From NCBI GenBank assembly GCA_009746045.1, contig RPFO01000293.1:1-29260 (forward strand): a DNA stretch of 29,260 nucleotides, given 5' to 3'. This document shows positions 1 to 8,740 of this stretch, one piece after another. The DNA is from Mesostigma viride (taxonomy: Eukaryota > Streptophyta > Mesostigmatophyceae > Mesostigmatales > Mesostigmataceae). Numbering within the stretch: the first letter of the stretch is position 1; every line of letters begins with the position of its first letter. The notes beneath the pieces were generated by a model. The model saw only the letters and a program-made list of their open reading frames with translations. It was not told the origin of the DNA and searched no databases. The position numbers and the translations under genes were made by a program.

Positions 1-501
1 CCTGCTGCACCGCAAAATCAGCCCGCGTACGGCGGAGCATGATGTCAGCCATGGCCCGAGTCAGCGCCACCGACAAGCGCTGACGCCAATATGCACGTCC
101 AGGTCGCGCCGACCATGCATGGGGGCCCGCTGGCCCTCCAGGTCCAGCCGGTTCCTCCCGGAGCCGGCAACACTCCTTGAGAAGGCGAGGTCAGGGCCCC
201 ATGGCCCCAAACTCCTCCAGGACAAGGGCACCACACGATGGTGCCCGACGTCGCCGAGGCCAGGAGCTTGGCCCGCCTCCGCCCTCCGCCGTGTAACCTG
301 CCGTGAGGGAGGCCCCCAGCCACGGCTAAGAGCCAAGGCCGCCCACCGAAACGTCAATAAGCAGATGCCGGACCCCCCTCAAAGTCCAGCACCACGATGT
401 CAGGGCCGGTGGTGGCGGAATAGAAGGCAGCGCCATCCGCATCCTCAGACCGGAATGTTCGCGTGGGGGATCGAAAACCGACCGAACCATGGCGAGCACC
501 A
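1..501 (-). pseudogene. Inverted partial copy of the LINE C-terminal endonuclease
   Basis: Read on the minus strand, this segment repeats the 3' coding end of the LINE found at 1963-2461. It shows the same PDIVVLDFEG core (about 380-410), the same block ending in a VVP-type hydrophobic strand and the same closing segment. Position 1 pairs with about 2461 and position 501 with about 1963. The two copies differ by scattered substitutions and small indels, and here the reading frame is broken between the PD core and the downstream block, so no intact protein is made. The window edge truncates it, so the 3' UTR of this copy is not visible. By family knowledge it would be the restriction-like endonuclease that nicks target DNA for target-primed reverse transcription. 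It is a dead fragment, from a second insertion or a rearrangement. Confidence 0.7.
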
Positions 502-504
502 ATG

Positions 505-1910
505 AATATACATATATGAAAGTGAGCCCACGCTGTCGTCAAGGTCGACTGCCACAACGCGTTCAACAGTCTGTCCCGCGCCAGCATGTGTTTGCGCCGT
601 CCTGGGAGTCCTTCGAGGACTTGTACGCTTGGACAGCCGTGTGTGCTACGGCCAGCCCGGCCAACTGGTTCACATCATGGAGGACGGCACTCGCGGCGGC
701 CTGCTGTCGCGTCGTCGGGCACCCAGCAAGGGGACCCCTGGGACCCCTGTACTTTGCCGCCCCCTCCAGGGTTGCCTCCAAGCGGTCCATGCTGCCCACC
801 CGGCGGTCGCTATTCAGGCCTACTTGGATGATATCTACCTTCTGGCCCTGTGCCGGACACCACCGCGGCTCTGCTGGCACTGCAGACTGCGGTGGCCGAC
901 ATCAACCTCCAGTTGACCCTGGCCAAGTGCGCGGTGTACTCGCCCAAGGTGATTGCTCCGGCTTTCCGCCCCAGCTCTTGGGCCGGGACGAGCGCCTCCA
1001 CGGGTTGGATGTCCTCGGCGTTCCGGTTGGCGACCCCGCGTTTGTCATCGATGCTCTGCGGGCCGCCCTCGAGGCACGCACTGAGGTACTGCCCTTGATT
1101 GCGCGCCTTCATGATTCGCAGACCAAGGGTCTGCTTCTGTGGTTTTGCGCTCACCCTCGCGTCGTTCACTGGCTCCGGGGCGCTCTTCCGGCTCAGGTCC
1201 GGCTGGCCGCCGAGGGCCACGACGAGCGCATCCAGTCGGCCTTGGCGCAGCTGGTCCCGGGCCCCGACCTCCCGCCACATGCTATTCGCATTGCCTCCCT
1301 GCCTGCACGGATGGGTGGCTGTGGTCTGACTCGTGCCGCCCGGCTGGCCCCAGCAGCATTTTTGGGCTCCGTCGCTCAGTCGTGGGCGGAAAGCTGCCGG
1401 CTCCTGCCCCTTTTGGCAACGGCAGCGCCTGACCTCCTGGACCCCAGCAGCCCTTTGCCCTTCGTCACCGCCATCCAGGAGGCCTATGCTGAGATCCAGC
1501 AGGCCTGTTCTCCCGTCCGTGCCGCTCAGGCGGGTACAGCGCCACCTCCCTCGCGGCACTCCCTCGGTCGCCTCCGTTCAATCTCCCGCCGCATTCCCTG
1601 CTCGCGTCATCGATAAACACCAGAAAACCTACGCGGGTATTCTGCACACGGCTGATTGGATTGCTCTTTTCGCAGACCTCAACGCCCAGGGACGTGCGTG
1701 GATGTTCTCGCTTTCCTTGCGGAGTGTGGGCTCGGCGTACCTTCGTGCTCTTCCCATGGCCCCCCCATTCGCCTTGGCTCCCAGCCACTACTCGGTGGCG
1801 CTCCGGCACCAGCTATTTGCCCCGCAGCCTCTTGTTCCGGCCGGGCGGCCTTGTGGTAGCTGTGGGCAGCCGCTGGATCCCACGGGGACTCACTACCTTT
1901 CCTGCATGGG
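505..1910 (+). pseudogene. Non-LTR retrotransposon reverse transcriptase (degenerate)
   Basis: This is an RNA-directed DNA polymerase of a LINE-type element, broken by frameshifts. RT motif A is at 541-588 (VDCHNAFN). Motif B is at about 718-775 (GTQQGDP continuing as GPLYFAA in another frame). Motif C is at 820-840 (AYLDDIYLL, with the catalytic DD). A thumb-like segment follows at about 1010-1360, including the LPARMGGCGL motif commonly seen after the RT in LINEs. A Cys/His motif is at about 1840-1905 (CGSC, then H and C). Reading the conserved blocks requires the frame order 1, 3, 2, 1, 3, 1, so at least five indels separate it from a working gene. No N-terminal ORF1 or upstream endonuclease is visible. 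It belongs to the same element as the endonuclease at 1963-2469. Confidence 0.75.
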
Positions 1911-1962
1911 GGCCAACAGAATCAGAATTGGTATTTGTATTTGCACACTGTCCTCCTGACGG

Positions 1963-2469
1963 TGGTGCTCGCCATGATTCGGTCGGTTTTCCCCCACGCG
2001 AACATCCGGTCCGAGGATGCGGATGGCGCTGCTTCTATTCCCCCAACCACCGGCCTGACATCGTGGTGCTGGACTTTGAGGGGGTGGCCGGCATCTGCTT
2101 ATCGACGTTTCGGTGGCGCGGCCCTTGGCTCTTAGCCACGTGGCTGGGGCCTCCCTCACGGCAGGTTACACGGCGGACCGGGCGGAGCGGGCCAAGCTCC
2201 TGGCCTACGGCGACGTCGGGCACCATCGTGTGGTGCCCTTTGTCCTGGAGGAGTTTGGGGCCATGGGGCCCCTGACCTCCGCCTTCTTCAAGGAGTGTTG
2301 CCGGCTCCGGGAGGACCGGCTGGACCTGGAGGGCCAGCGGGCCCCATGGTCGGCGCGGACCTGGACGTCATATTGGCGTCAGCGCTTGTCGGTGGCGTTG
2401 ACTCGGGCCATGGCTGACATCATGCTCCGCCGTACGCGGGCTGATTTTGCGGTGCAGCAGGGCTATTAG
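1963..2469 (+). pseudogene. LINE C-terminal restriction-like endonuclease (degenerate)
   Basis: The segment encodes RPDIVVLDFEG (2051-2083), then an aspartate in IDVSVARPL about 14 residues after PD, matching the R/KPD-X12-14-D pattern of the restriction-like endonuclease of R2-type LINEs. A block RAERAKLLAYGDVGHH follows, then VVPFVLEEFGAMGP (about 2233-2274), typical of the helix and strand after the PD-(D/E)XK core. The ORF ends with TAG at 2467-2469. A frameshift lies between the PD motif and the IDVSVA block (about 2090-2105), and the connection to the upstream Cys/His motif is also disrupted. In this family the domain nicks the genomic target before reverse transcription. Its position after the RT is normal for R2-like elements. 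The assignment rests on motif pattern. Confidence 0.65.
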
Positions 2470-2786
2470 GTTCCTCCCGTTAGGAGTTTCCATTGGTCTT
2501 ATCGTAGTATAGAGATTTGACATGGCTCTGTATAGAGGTTTATAGCTGGGCGTTTGCTTTGGTTTGAGTGATTTCACTCTGCTGTAAGTAATTATATTTT
2601 TAATACATATATGAAGTGAGGCAACTATGCCTGGACGCATGGCGATCCAATGCCGTGGAAGGACTAGGGTACTTGTCTGAGAGGAAAAACGCGAAGGCCG
2701 CGGGAGCCACGTGGCTATCTCTAGGAAGACCTGCATGGAGGGAGACAGAGGGTTACAAGACTGAAGGTCGGACCGTTGATAGGGAA
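2470..2786 (+). other. LINE 3' UTR and unassigned sequence
   Basis: 2470-2605 follows the endonuclease stop and becomes AT-rich (TAATTATATTTTTAATACATATATG at its end), consistent with a LINE 3' UTR. No poly(A) tail or target-site duplication could be defined. 2606-2786 carries an open frame with no recognisable domain, and I assign it no function. Confidence 0.4.
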
Positions 2787-2854
2787 AACACACACACACA
2801 TACACAAACACACACACACACATACACAAACACACACACACACACACATACACC
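2787..2854. repeat. Imperfect (AC)n microsatellite
   Basis: About 68 bp of AC dinucleotides, interrupted by ATAC and AAAC variants in a semi-regular pattern. It is followed by an A-rich, AATA-rich stretch leading into the GAA tract. Confidence 0.9.
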
Positions 2855-2965
2855 AACAAAAAAAAAAATAACAATAAATAAGAAGGAAAAGAGGGAACGC
2901 ATACACACATACACAAAGGGGCTAAAAGAAAAAGTAAGGAGTACATATTACAAAGGGAAAAAGAA

Positions 2966-3752
2966 AAGAAGAAGAAGAAGAAGAAGAAGAAGAAGAAGAA
3001 GAAGAAGAAGAAGAAGAAGAAGAAGAAGAAGAAGAAGAAGAAGAAGAAGAAGAAGAAGAAGAAGAAGAAGAAGAAGAAGAAGAAGAAGAAGAAGAAGAAG
3101 AAGAAGAAGAAGAAGAAGAAGAAGAAGAAGAAGAAGAAGAAGAAGAAGAAGAAGAAGAAGAAGAAGAAGAAGAAGAAGAAGAAGAAGAAGAAGAAGAAGA
3201 AGAAGAAGAAGAAGAAGAAGAAGAAGAAGAAGAAGAAGAAGAAGAAGAAGAAGAAGAAGAAGAAGAAGAAGAAGAAGAAGAAGAAGAAGAAGAGAAGAAG
3301 AAGAAGAAGAAGAAGAAGAAGAAGAAGAAGAAGAAGAAGAAGAAGAGAAGAAGAAGAAGAAGAAGAAGAAGAAGAAGAAGAAGAAGAAGAAGAAGAAGAA
3401 GAAGAAGAAGAAGAAGAAGAAGAAGAAGAAGAAGAAGAAGAAGAAGAAGAAGAAGAAGAAGAAGAAGAAGAAGAAGAAGAAGAAGAAGAAGAAGAAGAAG
3501 AAGAAGAAGAAGAAGAAGAAGAAGAAGAAGAAGAAGAAGAAGAAGAAGAAGAAGAAGAAGAAGAAGAAGAAGAAGAAGAAGAAGAAGAAGAAGAAGAAGA
3601 AGAAGAAGAAGAAGAAGAAGAAGAAGAAGAAGAAGAAGAAGAAAAGAAGAAGAAGAAGAAGAAGAAGAAGAAGAAGAAGAAGAAGAAGAAGAAGAAGAAG
3701 AAGAAGAAGAAGAAGAAGAAGAAGAAGAAGAAGAAGAAGAAGAAGAAGAAGA
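2966..3752 (+). repeat. Long (GAA)n/(TTC)n tract
   Basis: About 787 bp of almost pure GAA, roughly 262 units, with all purines on the plus strand. Only three phase changes are visible: loss of an A near 3293 and near 3346, and a gain of one A near 3643. These shift the translated identity from poly-Arg to poly-Glu to poly-Lys to poly-Arg, which shows that the long open frame across it is a by-product of the repeat. An A-rich, GA-rich tail continues to about 3865. Long GAA/TTC tracts are known to form intramolecular triplexes and to be unstable in length. Confidence 0.97.
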
Positions 3753-4186
3753 GAAAAAGGCAAAAAAGGAAAAAAAAAAGAAAGAAAACATGTTAATAGT
3801 AAGAATACGAACAATAATAAATAAAGACAAAGTAAAGAGTAATAATAATAACGAAAAAAATGGAATCCATTTCTGGCCTTGCCTTGCTTTGCATGCATCA
3901 CCACAAAACATCAAATTTATTACAATATGTGTGCTAGCTCTATACGGTGGAATAACACAGACATGTCTACCAGATGGGAACACGGCCATCTGTATGCTAG
4001 GGTGAGCACACTATGTGAATGTGCAGGGCCAGCCCACAGCAGCTGTGCCCCTGCTCTACCCCTTTTGCCGGGGTGGGTGGGTGGGAGGCAAAAGAAACAA
4101 CCTGCTTCCCTAGAATGGAAGCCCACCTTTTATAGCAACCACCTGTCCAGCCAACCCCTACCTGGGTGGCTGGGGTACGGGTGCCA

Positions 4187-4229
4187 GCACAAAAAATATT
4201 TTTTCTAAAAATATTTTTTCTTTTTGTGC
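4187..4229. repeat. A/T-rich inverted repeat in tandem unit 1
   Basis: The arms GCACAAAAA and TTTTTGTGC are perfect reverse complements and enclose two AAATATTTTTT blocks, so most of the 43 nt can fold back on itself. Confidence 0.75.
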
Positions 4230-4630
4230 TATGTACGGCGTTGCATTCTCCGCTCAGCAGGTTAGTAGTCATAGATAAAATGAGCATAGCTCACCAAATT
4301 CATTTCTGGCCTTGCCTTGCTTTGCATGCATCACCACAAAACATCAAATTTATTACAATATGTGTGCTAGCTCTATACGGTGGAATAACACAGACATGTC
4401 TACCAGATGGCAACACGGCCATCTGTATGCTAGGGTGAGCACACTACGTGAATGTGCAGGGCCATGCAGCCCACAGCAGCTGTGCCCCTGCTCTACCCCT
4501 TTTGCCAGGGTGGGTGGATGGGAGGCAAAAGAAACAACCTGCTTCCCTAGCTAGAATGGAAGCCACCTTTTATAGCAACCACCTGTCCAGCCAACCCCTA
4601 CCTGGGTGGCTGGGGTACGGGTGCCATGCA

Positions 4631-4674
4631 GCACAAAAAATATTTTTTTCTAAAAATATTTTTTCTTTTTGTGC
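4631..4674. repeat. A/T-rich inverted repeat in tandem unit 2
   Basis: The same hairpin as in unit 1, with one extra T in the first T run. It is conserved between copies in position and arm sequence. Confidence 0.75.
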
Positions 4675-5138
4675 TATATACGGCGTTGCATTCTCCGTTC
4701 AGCAGGTTAGTCATAGATAAAATGAGCATAGCTCACCAAATCCATTTCTGGCCTTGCCTTGCTTTGCATGCATCACCACAAAACATCAAATTTATTACAA
4801 TATGTGTGCTAGCTCTATACGGTGGAATAACACAGACATGTCTACCAGATGGCAACACGGCCATCTGTATGCTAGGGGGAGCACAATATGTGAAATTATT
4901 ATGTGCAGGGCCAGCCCACAGCAGCTGTGCCCCTGCTCTACCCACATCTCCTTACATGGCTAACAGCCGAAAATACGTAGGACATGCAAAAAAGAAAACT
5001 TAAACTACCTAGCTATGGGGGTACTTTGTCCCAACCCAGGTTCACCCTCGGGTTAGTTAAACCATTTCCCACCTGACCCCCCACACAAGGGTGAGGTCAG
5101 TTGATAGCTAAAAGACGAGAGATAAAGACAGGAAGACG

Positions 5139-5403
5139 TCAAAACTCGACGCCACCGAAGTGGCGCCGGAAAGCCGCTGGGTCAAAACCCAGGGCCTGAG
5201 CCCAGAGGGCGGGCGGAATGTCGCGCCCCAGGAGGCTGCGGTGGAGGCCAATGTAGCGCGTGACCGAGAGGGCCGAAGCCCACCGGCCGCGCAGCTGGAT
5301 GGCCTCCGGCGACTCGCCAGCGATGGCGTCGTGCGTCGCCCCCCCATGCCGGAGGCTGTGAAAAGAAAACATCCCCGGGATGCCCATGCGGGCCTGCACC
5401 AGT
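5139..5403 (-). pseudogene. Tyrosine recombinase C-terminal fragment (DIRS/Crypton-type)
   Basis: Minus-strand reading gives HSLRHGGATH followed by GRWAS and TRYIG. This is the box II signature of tyrosine recombinases: catalytic Arg in HxLRH, Trp/His in GRW, and nucleophilic Tyr in TRY. The RHGGAT form is common in DIRS/PAT-like retroelements and Cryptons. The frame ends with TGA at 5139-5141. Only about 88 C-terminal residues are present. The N-terminal part, including the first catalytic Arg, is missing because coding similarity stops at about 5403, where the hAT terminal repeat begins. No RT or RNase H of a DIRS element is visible nearby. The 4944-5138 sequence downstream holds no recognised feature and may be the element's 3' region. 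Confidence 0.75.
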
Positions 5404-5430
5404 GTATAATCATACGCCGTATTATACGCC
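5400..5430 (+). repeat. hAT left terminal inverted repeat
   Basis: It starts CAGTG, fitting the hAT terminal consensus. Its CATACGCCGTATTATACGCC half matches the reverse complement of the right end at about 17 of 20 positions. Confidence 0.75.
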
Positions 5431-5462
5431 GTATCGCGCGTATTATACGCGATACGCAAGCA

Positions 5463-5495
5463 GCGCGTACGAAAACGGGGTACTTTCGTACGCGC
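5463..5495. repeat. Subterminal perfect hairpin, 12-bp arms
   Basis: GCGCGTACGAAA (5463-5474) and TTTCGTACGCGC (5484-5495) are exact reverse complements separated by 9 nt. The hairpin sits 63 bp inside the left end, among GCGTAT repeats, and is a candidate transposase-binding or structural site. Confidence 0.8.
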
Positions 5496-5798
5496 CGCGT
5501 ATTTTTATAGGGTATTTCTTGCGTATCGCGTATTTTTTTGCGTATTTTTTGCGTATTTTTGGCTCCGGCATCAGTTTACAGCTCGGGTGAAGCGGAAGTT
5601 TCTAGACTAGGCTGCGGCGCGCCGAGTAGTAGAAACAAGTGAGCAGCAAGGTGCCACTTGGCCAAGATCAATGCATATGGCTGCGTGTATTGGCAGGACA
5701 GGAAGGCACCGTTCTAGAAGACAAAATGTGCCAAGATATAATTCGTCTGCCAGCAAGATCGCGGTGGTCACCTATCGTAGCATATCAACAGGCGCCAT

Positions 5799-8124
5799 GG
5801 CTACGGAGAGTGAGGAGATGGACCATGATGATGACGGGGCCGACGAGTTAGAGGCTGATTCTGAGGATGTTTGGACATATGTTAGCAAAGAGCGTGTCTT
5901 CAAGGATGGGCAGCAGACAAATAACTACCAAATGACGTGCTCAGAATGCAAGGCACAGTTCAAGGGTTCTTCTACCTGAGGAAGGTGCCATGTCATGGGC
6001 GGCACGTATGCCAAGGATGCGAAAGTGTGCCCATGCTCGAAGCCGCCCAAGGCATTGCGTCTCAAGCTGTTGAGGGAGCAGGCAGAGAAGGATGACAAGG
6101 CCAGGAAGAGAAAGGCGGGTAGTGACGCCGGGAAGCAGGCTGATGCGCGGGCGGCAGCCAAAGGCAAGCTTCCTGACCTTGTAGAAACCGACGCCTCCGA
6201 GTGGCAGTCCGCTCATGCCAGCTCCTCCCGGGCATGGCCGGCTCTGGGCGCACTACTGCTGGGCCATCCGGATCAAAGGGCCATGCAGACCGCTGACGCT
6301 AATTTGCCCGCAGCTTATGGGCTCAGCAAAGAGCAGCTGGACGATCGGAGTTGTGCAGGGCGTTCATTTGCGCTGGCTTGCCCTTCAACGCAATCGAAAA
6401 CCCATGCAGTACTTCGGGCTGCTCTCACGAAGATCAGGAGGGGGGGGATGTGCAGCCAGCTGGGATACATTCCGCCGCGTGCGAACACAATGCGGACCCG
6501 CGATGCACCCCGCGTGGTCGCTAAGGTGGAGGAGGAAGTGGCCAAGCGCTTGGAGCTGGCAGAAAGGACGGGAGGCACATTTGGTGTGGATGGGTGGAAG
6601 GACTGCTCTGGACAGTCACTCATCATGAACGTGTTCCACCTGCCTGATTTTGTGCATTTCGTGGGGCTCGACAACGCCACTGGCGAGACAAAGACTTCTG
6701 AGTACATGGCTGGCCTGCTGTGCATGCACATGAGCACATTCGCCAGCTGGGCCCGGAGAACGTGGTGCAGCTGATTTCTGACACCACGAACTCTATGGAG
6801 AAGATGAAGGCCTACGTGGAGGAAAAGTTTCCCCACATCATCACCTCCAAGTGCATGTGCTGCGCACTGCATCGACCTCCTGATGGATCGAGGACATGTA
6901 CAAGGAGCCAATCATCGCGGACACGCTGGACAAGGTGGACACGGTGGTCACCTACGTGCTCAAGCATGAGAAGGTGAACAGCTACATGATGGGTGTGAGG
7001 ACGGCCGGAGCCCCCGACAAGCCGAAAGTCCTGAAGAAGCACGCAGACACGCGGTTTGGTACAAGGTAGTATCATCTATGTGGTGTGTAAGGTTGTTGGA
7101 ATGAGGAATATGTGTAATCTTGCCATTTTGTTTGTCTCTTTTCACTTGCCATTGTTTATATTTAATTGCTTTGGCTGTATATTAGCATAGTTATAACATA
7201 TCCTGGGCAAGAACATGTGTGGGGTCACTGGGATGGGGCATGGTAATATCACCTGTCATGCCAGGTTCATTTCAGCGGAGAGCGTGCACGACCTGAAGGT
7301 GAATCTCATGGTGACATTCGAGCATGACCAGCTGGCAGCCGCAGCCAAGAAGAATGATCGGGGGGCTGTCACATTCGACAAGGTGGCTGGAATCATCAAG
7401 GAGTCCACCTTTTTCCCCAGGGTCAAGATGATGGTGGAGCTGTACCAGCCCCTGCGCGAGGTGCTTAAGCTGTTTCACAGCGACAAGCCGGGCACGGGCA
7501 AGATCGATCTACCACCGCATGTGGACGCTCAGGGAGATTGTCCTTGGCAAGAGTCTGGCGCTCCCCGCCGCCCTGAAGACGAGGCTGGCTGCAGCGATCC
7601 GCGTACGGTGGGACTACATGTACTCCATCATCCACGGGGCGGGGTACGTGCTCGACCCATCCTTCTGGGACGGGCACAATCAACAGTCGAATGGAGAGGT
7701 CATGAAGGGCTTTCGCGAATGCTGCAAGAAGGTGCATGGCGCGGGGCCTGTGGCAGACCTCGCCATGCTCCAGCTGGAAATGTACCTCGGCAAGCAGGGC
7801 GACTTTGACGACGAGGGTGCCCAGAGGCAAGCCAAGTTGTGCGACGTTGAAGTCAAGGACCAACCGGGGGTTTTCAAGATCGAGCCCTACCAGTGGTGGC
7901 TTACCTGGGGGGGGAATGTTCCTGAGTTGCAGTGCGTGGCTGTCAGGGTGCTGGCCCAGCCAGTATCCAATTCAGCCGTGGAGCGGGTGAACAGCACGGC
8001 TGGGTGGCTCAAGTCCCTCAGACACAACAAGATGACTGATGAGACCCTAAACAAGATGGTCTATGTCTGCCACAACCTGCGTGCCCTGAACAAGATCAAG
8101 GCTCATCTTGCGTATGATGACTAA
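5799..8124 (+). pseudogene. hAT transposase, BED-DUF659-hATC, with intron, broken
   Basis: A cut-and-paste transposase of the DUF659 hAT group. The start at 5799 has a good context (GCCATGG); an in-frame ATG at 5671 is possible. A BED-like zinc finger has CSEC (5938-5949), His at 5989 and Cys at 6028. The DUF659 part has FGVDGWKDCSG (first catalytic Asp at 6589) and SDTTNS (second Asp at 6780), then CMCCALH. The C-terminal hATC dimerisation region runs from QWWLTWGG to NSAVERVNS (about 7888-8080), with the ER glutamate at 7981. It ends with TAA at 8122-8124. Breaks: an in-frame TGA at 5977-5979 inside the zinc finger; a frame change at about 6722-6740; an apparent 5-nt loss near 6868; and 4-nt gains at 6886-6889 and 7506-7509. 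A spliced intron (7066-7264) is still readable. It is inactive as written unless some breaks are sequence errors. Confidence 0.85.
7066..7264 (+). other. Spliceosomal intron in the hAT transposase gene
   Basis: The exon ending GGTACAAG is followed by GTAGTATC, and the intron ends TGTCATGCCAG before GTTCATTTCAGC. Removing the 199 nt (phase 2) joins TRFGT to RFISAESV, which restores the conserved hAT stretch of the form RFGTxFI. The reading frame without splicing hits TAG at once (7067-7069). This shows canonical GT-AG splicing in the host. Confidence 0.8.
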
Positions 8125-8670
8125 AGGACCCTTGCCCGACATGCGGTGACGGTTATTGCAGCTGTTTCGTGATGTGAAGCACGATGCACTAGTGCCTTAC
8201 TAGGCCATGCAGGTCAATGCATGCAGCCAGTCAGTGGCCACCTTACCACATGTGATCAGTTTTCACGGAAGTGCCAGCAATAGGGCATGCCTACTAGGTT
8301 GCATGAATGCATGCACTTTGTTAGCCTCCATGCCAGCCATAAAGCCTTTTGTATCCTTGCTTCATGCAGAACCATTAGTAATGGCCGGCCTACGATGAGT
8401 AGGCAATGTGTCTTATTTCTGGCAAAATTTCTTATTCAGTATACCCCTAGTTGAATATAAACTTGACGTTTTGTTGTGCTTTTATTGAGTAGCTATTCAT
8501 TAGGGACAGCGCTTGTTGTTATAGGTAGTGACGACATTGGCAAGGCCATGTGATAATGTGGCATATAAAGCCAAACTTGTGATGCTGGAGAACATGTTGG
8601 GTTGGTCAGATTGATGAATGATCATCAAAACCATGCAAAAACAGACTTTTAAGGGGTTAACGTACGATTA
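8125..8670 (+). other. hAT 3' untranslated and subterminal region
   Basis: No coding signal. It has repeated GCATG/TGCATG motifs at 8206-8320 and AT-rich sequence after that. I see no AATAAA. It ends in the CGTACG/GCGTAT subterminal block. Confidence 0.55.
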
Positions 8671-8714
8671 GCGTATAATACACCGTATGAAGCGTATTAT
8701 ACATTATACACCTG
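8671..8714 (-). repeat. hAT right terminal inverted repeat
   Basis: The reverse complement begins CAGGTGTATAAT and ends with a match to the left repeat's inner half. Relative to the left end it carries one extra G and about 12 extra nt (GTATAATACGCT-like), which look like an internal duplication of the GTATAAT motif. Confidence 0.7.
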
Positions 8715-8740
8715 GGCCACGTACGATAGCGTATATATAT

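Larger units (their letters stand above)
1..2461. repeat. Large inverted repeat flanking the LINE RT region
   Basis: The left arm is 1-501 and the right arm 1963-2461, in opposite orientation, with 1461 bp of RT-coding sequence between them. Similarity stops sharply at 501/502 and 1962/1963. The arms are clearly related but not identical, so the duplication is not very recent or involved two different copies of the element. Confidence 0.75.
3866..4943. repeat. 2.5-copy tandem repeat, unit ~433-441 bp
   Basis: The landmark TTCTGGCCTTGCCTTGC occurs at 3871, 4304 and 4745, giving unit lengths of 433 and 441 bp. The third copy stops matching at about 4943. Copies are nearly identical over long stretches, with small differences such as CAGCCC versus CATGCAGCCC and a 7-nt insertion in copy 3 near 4893. 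Each full unit has an A/T-rich hairpin near its end. Short open frames across the units have no recognisable domain and shift between copies. No element type could be assigned. Confidence 0.9.
5400..8714 (+). mobile_element. hAT-superfamily DNA transposon, non-autonomous by decay
   Basis: Bounded by inverted ends: CAGTGTATAAT on the left and, reverse complemented, CAGGTGTATAAT on the right. Inside is a DUF659/hATC transposase gene with an intron. Subterminal sequence at both ends is rich in GCGTAT, CGTATT and CGTACG motifs, as expected for transposase-binding arrays. Length is about 3.3 kb, normal for hAT. The 8-bp flanks (5392-5399 and 8715-8722) do not match as a target duplication, so a flank has been rearranged or an end is mis-set by a few bases. 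The left end interrupts the tyrosine recombinase fragment. The right end lies 26 bp from the first satellite unit. Confidence 0.8.

Noticed and set aside
489-1616. A single 375-aa LINE protein
   Set aside because: The frame holds real RT motifs only in parts; motifs A and C are in other frames, so it is not one gene product.
2616-3824. 402-aa open frame made mainly of poly-Arg, poly-Glu and poly-Lys, and complementary poly-Leu/Ser/Phe frames
   Set aside because: They are translations of the GAA/TTC tract; residue identity changes at each one-base interruption.
5108-5510. Other open frames over the recombinase fragment
   Set aside because: They lack motifs; only the frame with LRHGGAT and TRYIG has conserved residues.
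5392-8722. 8-bp target duplication for the hAT element
   Set aside because: GCCTGCAC and GGCCACGT do not match. A shifted pair (CCTGCACC/CCTGGGCC) matches 6 of 8 but would make the inverted ends unequal.
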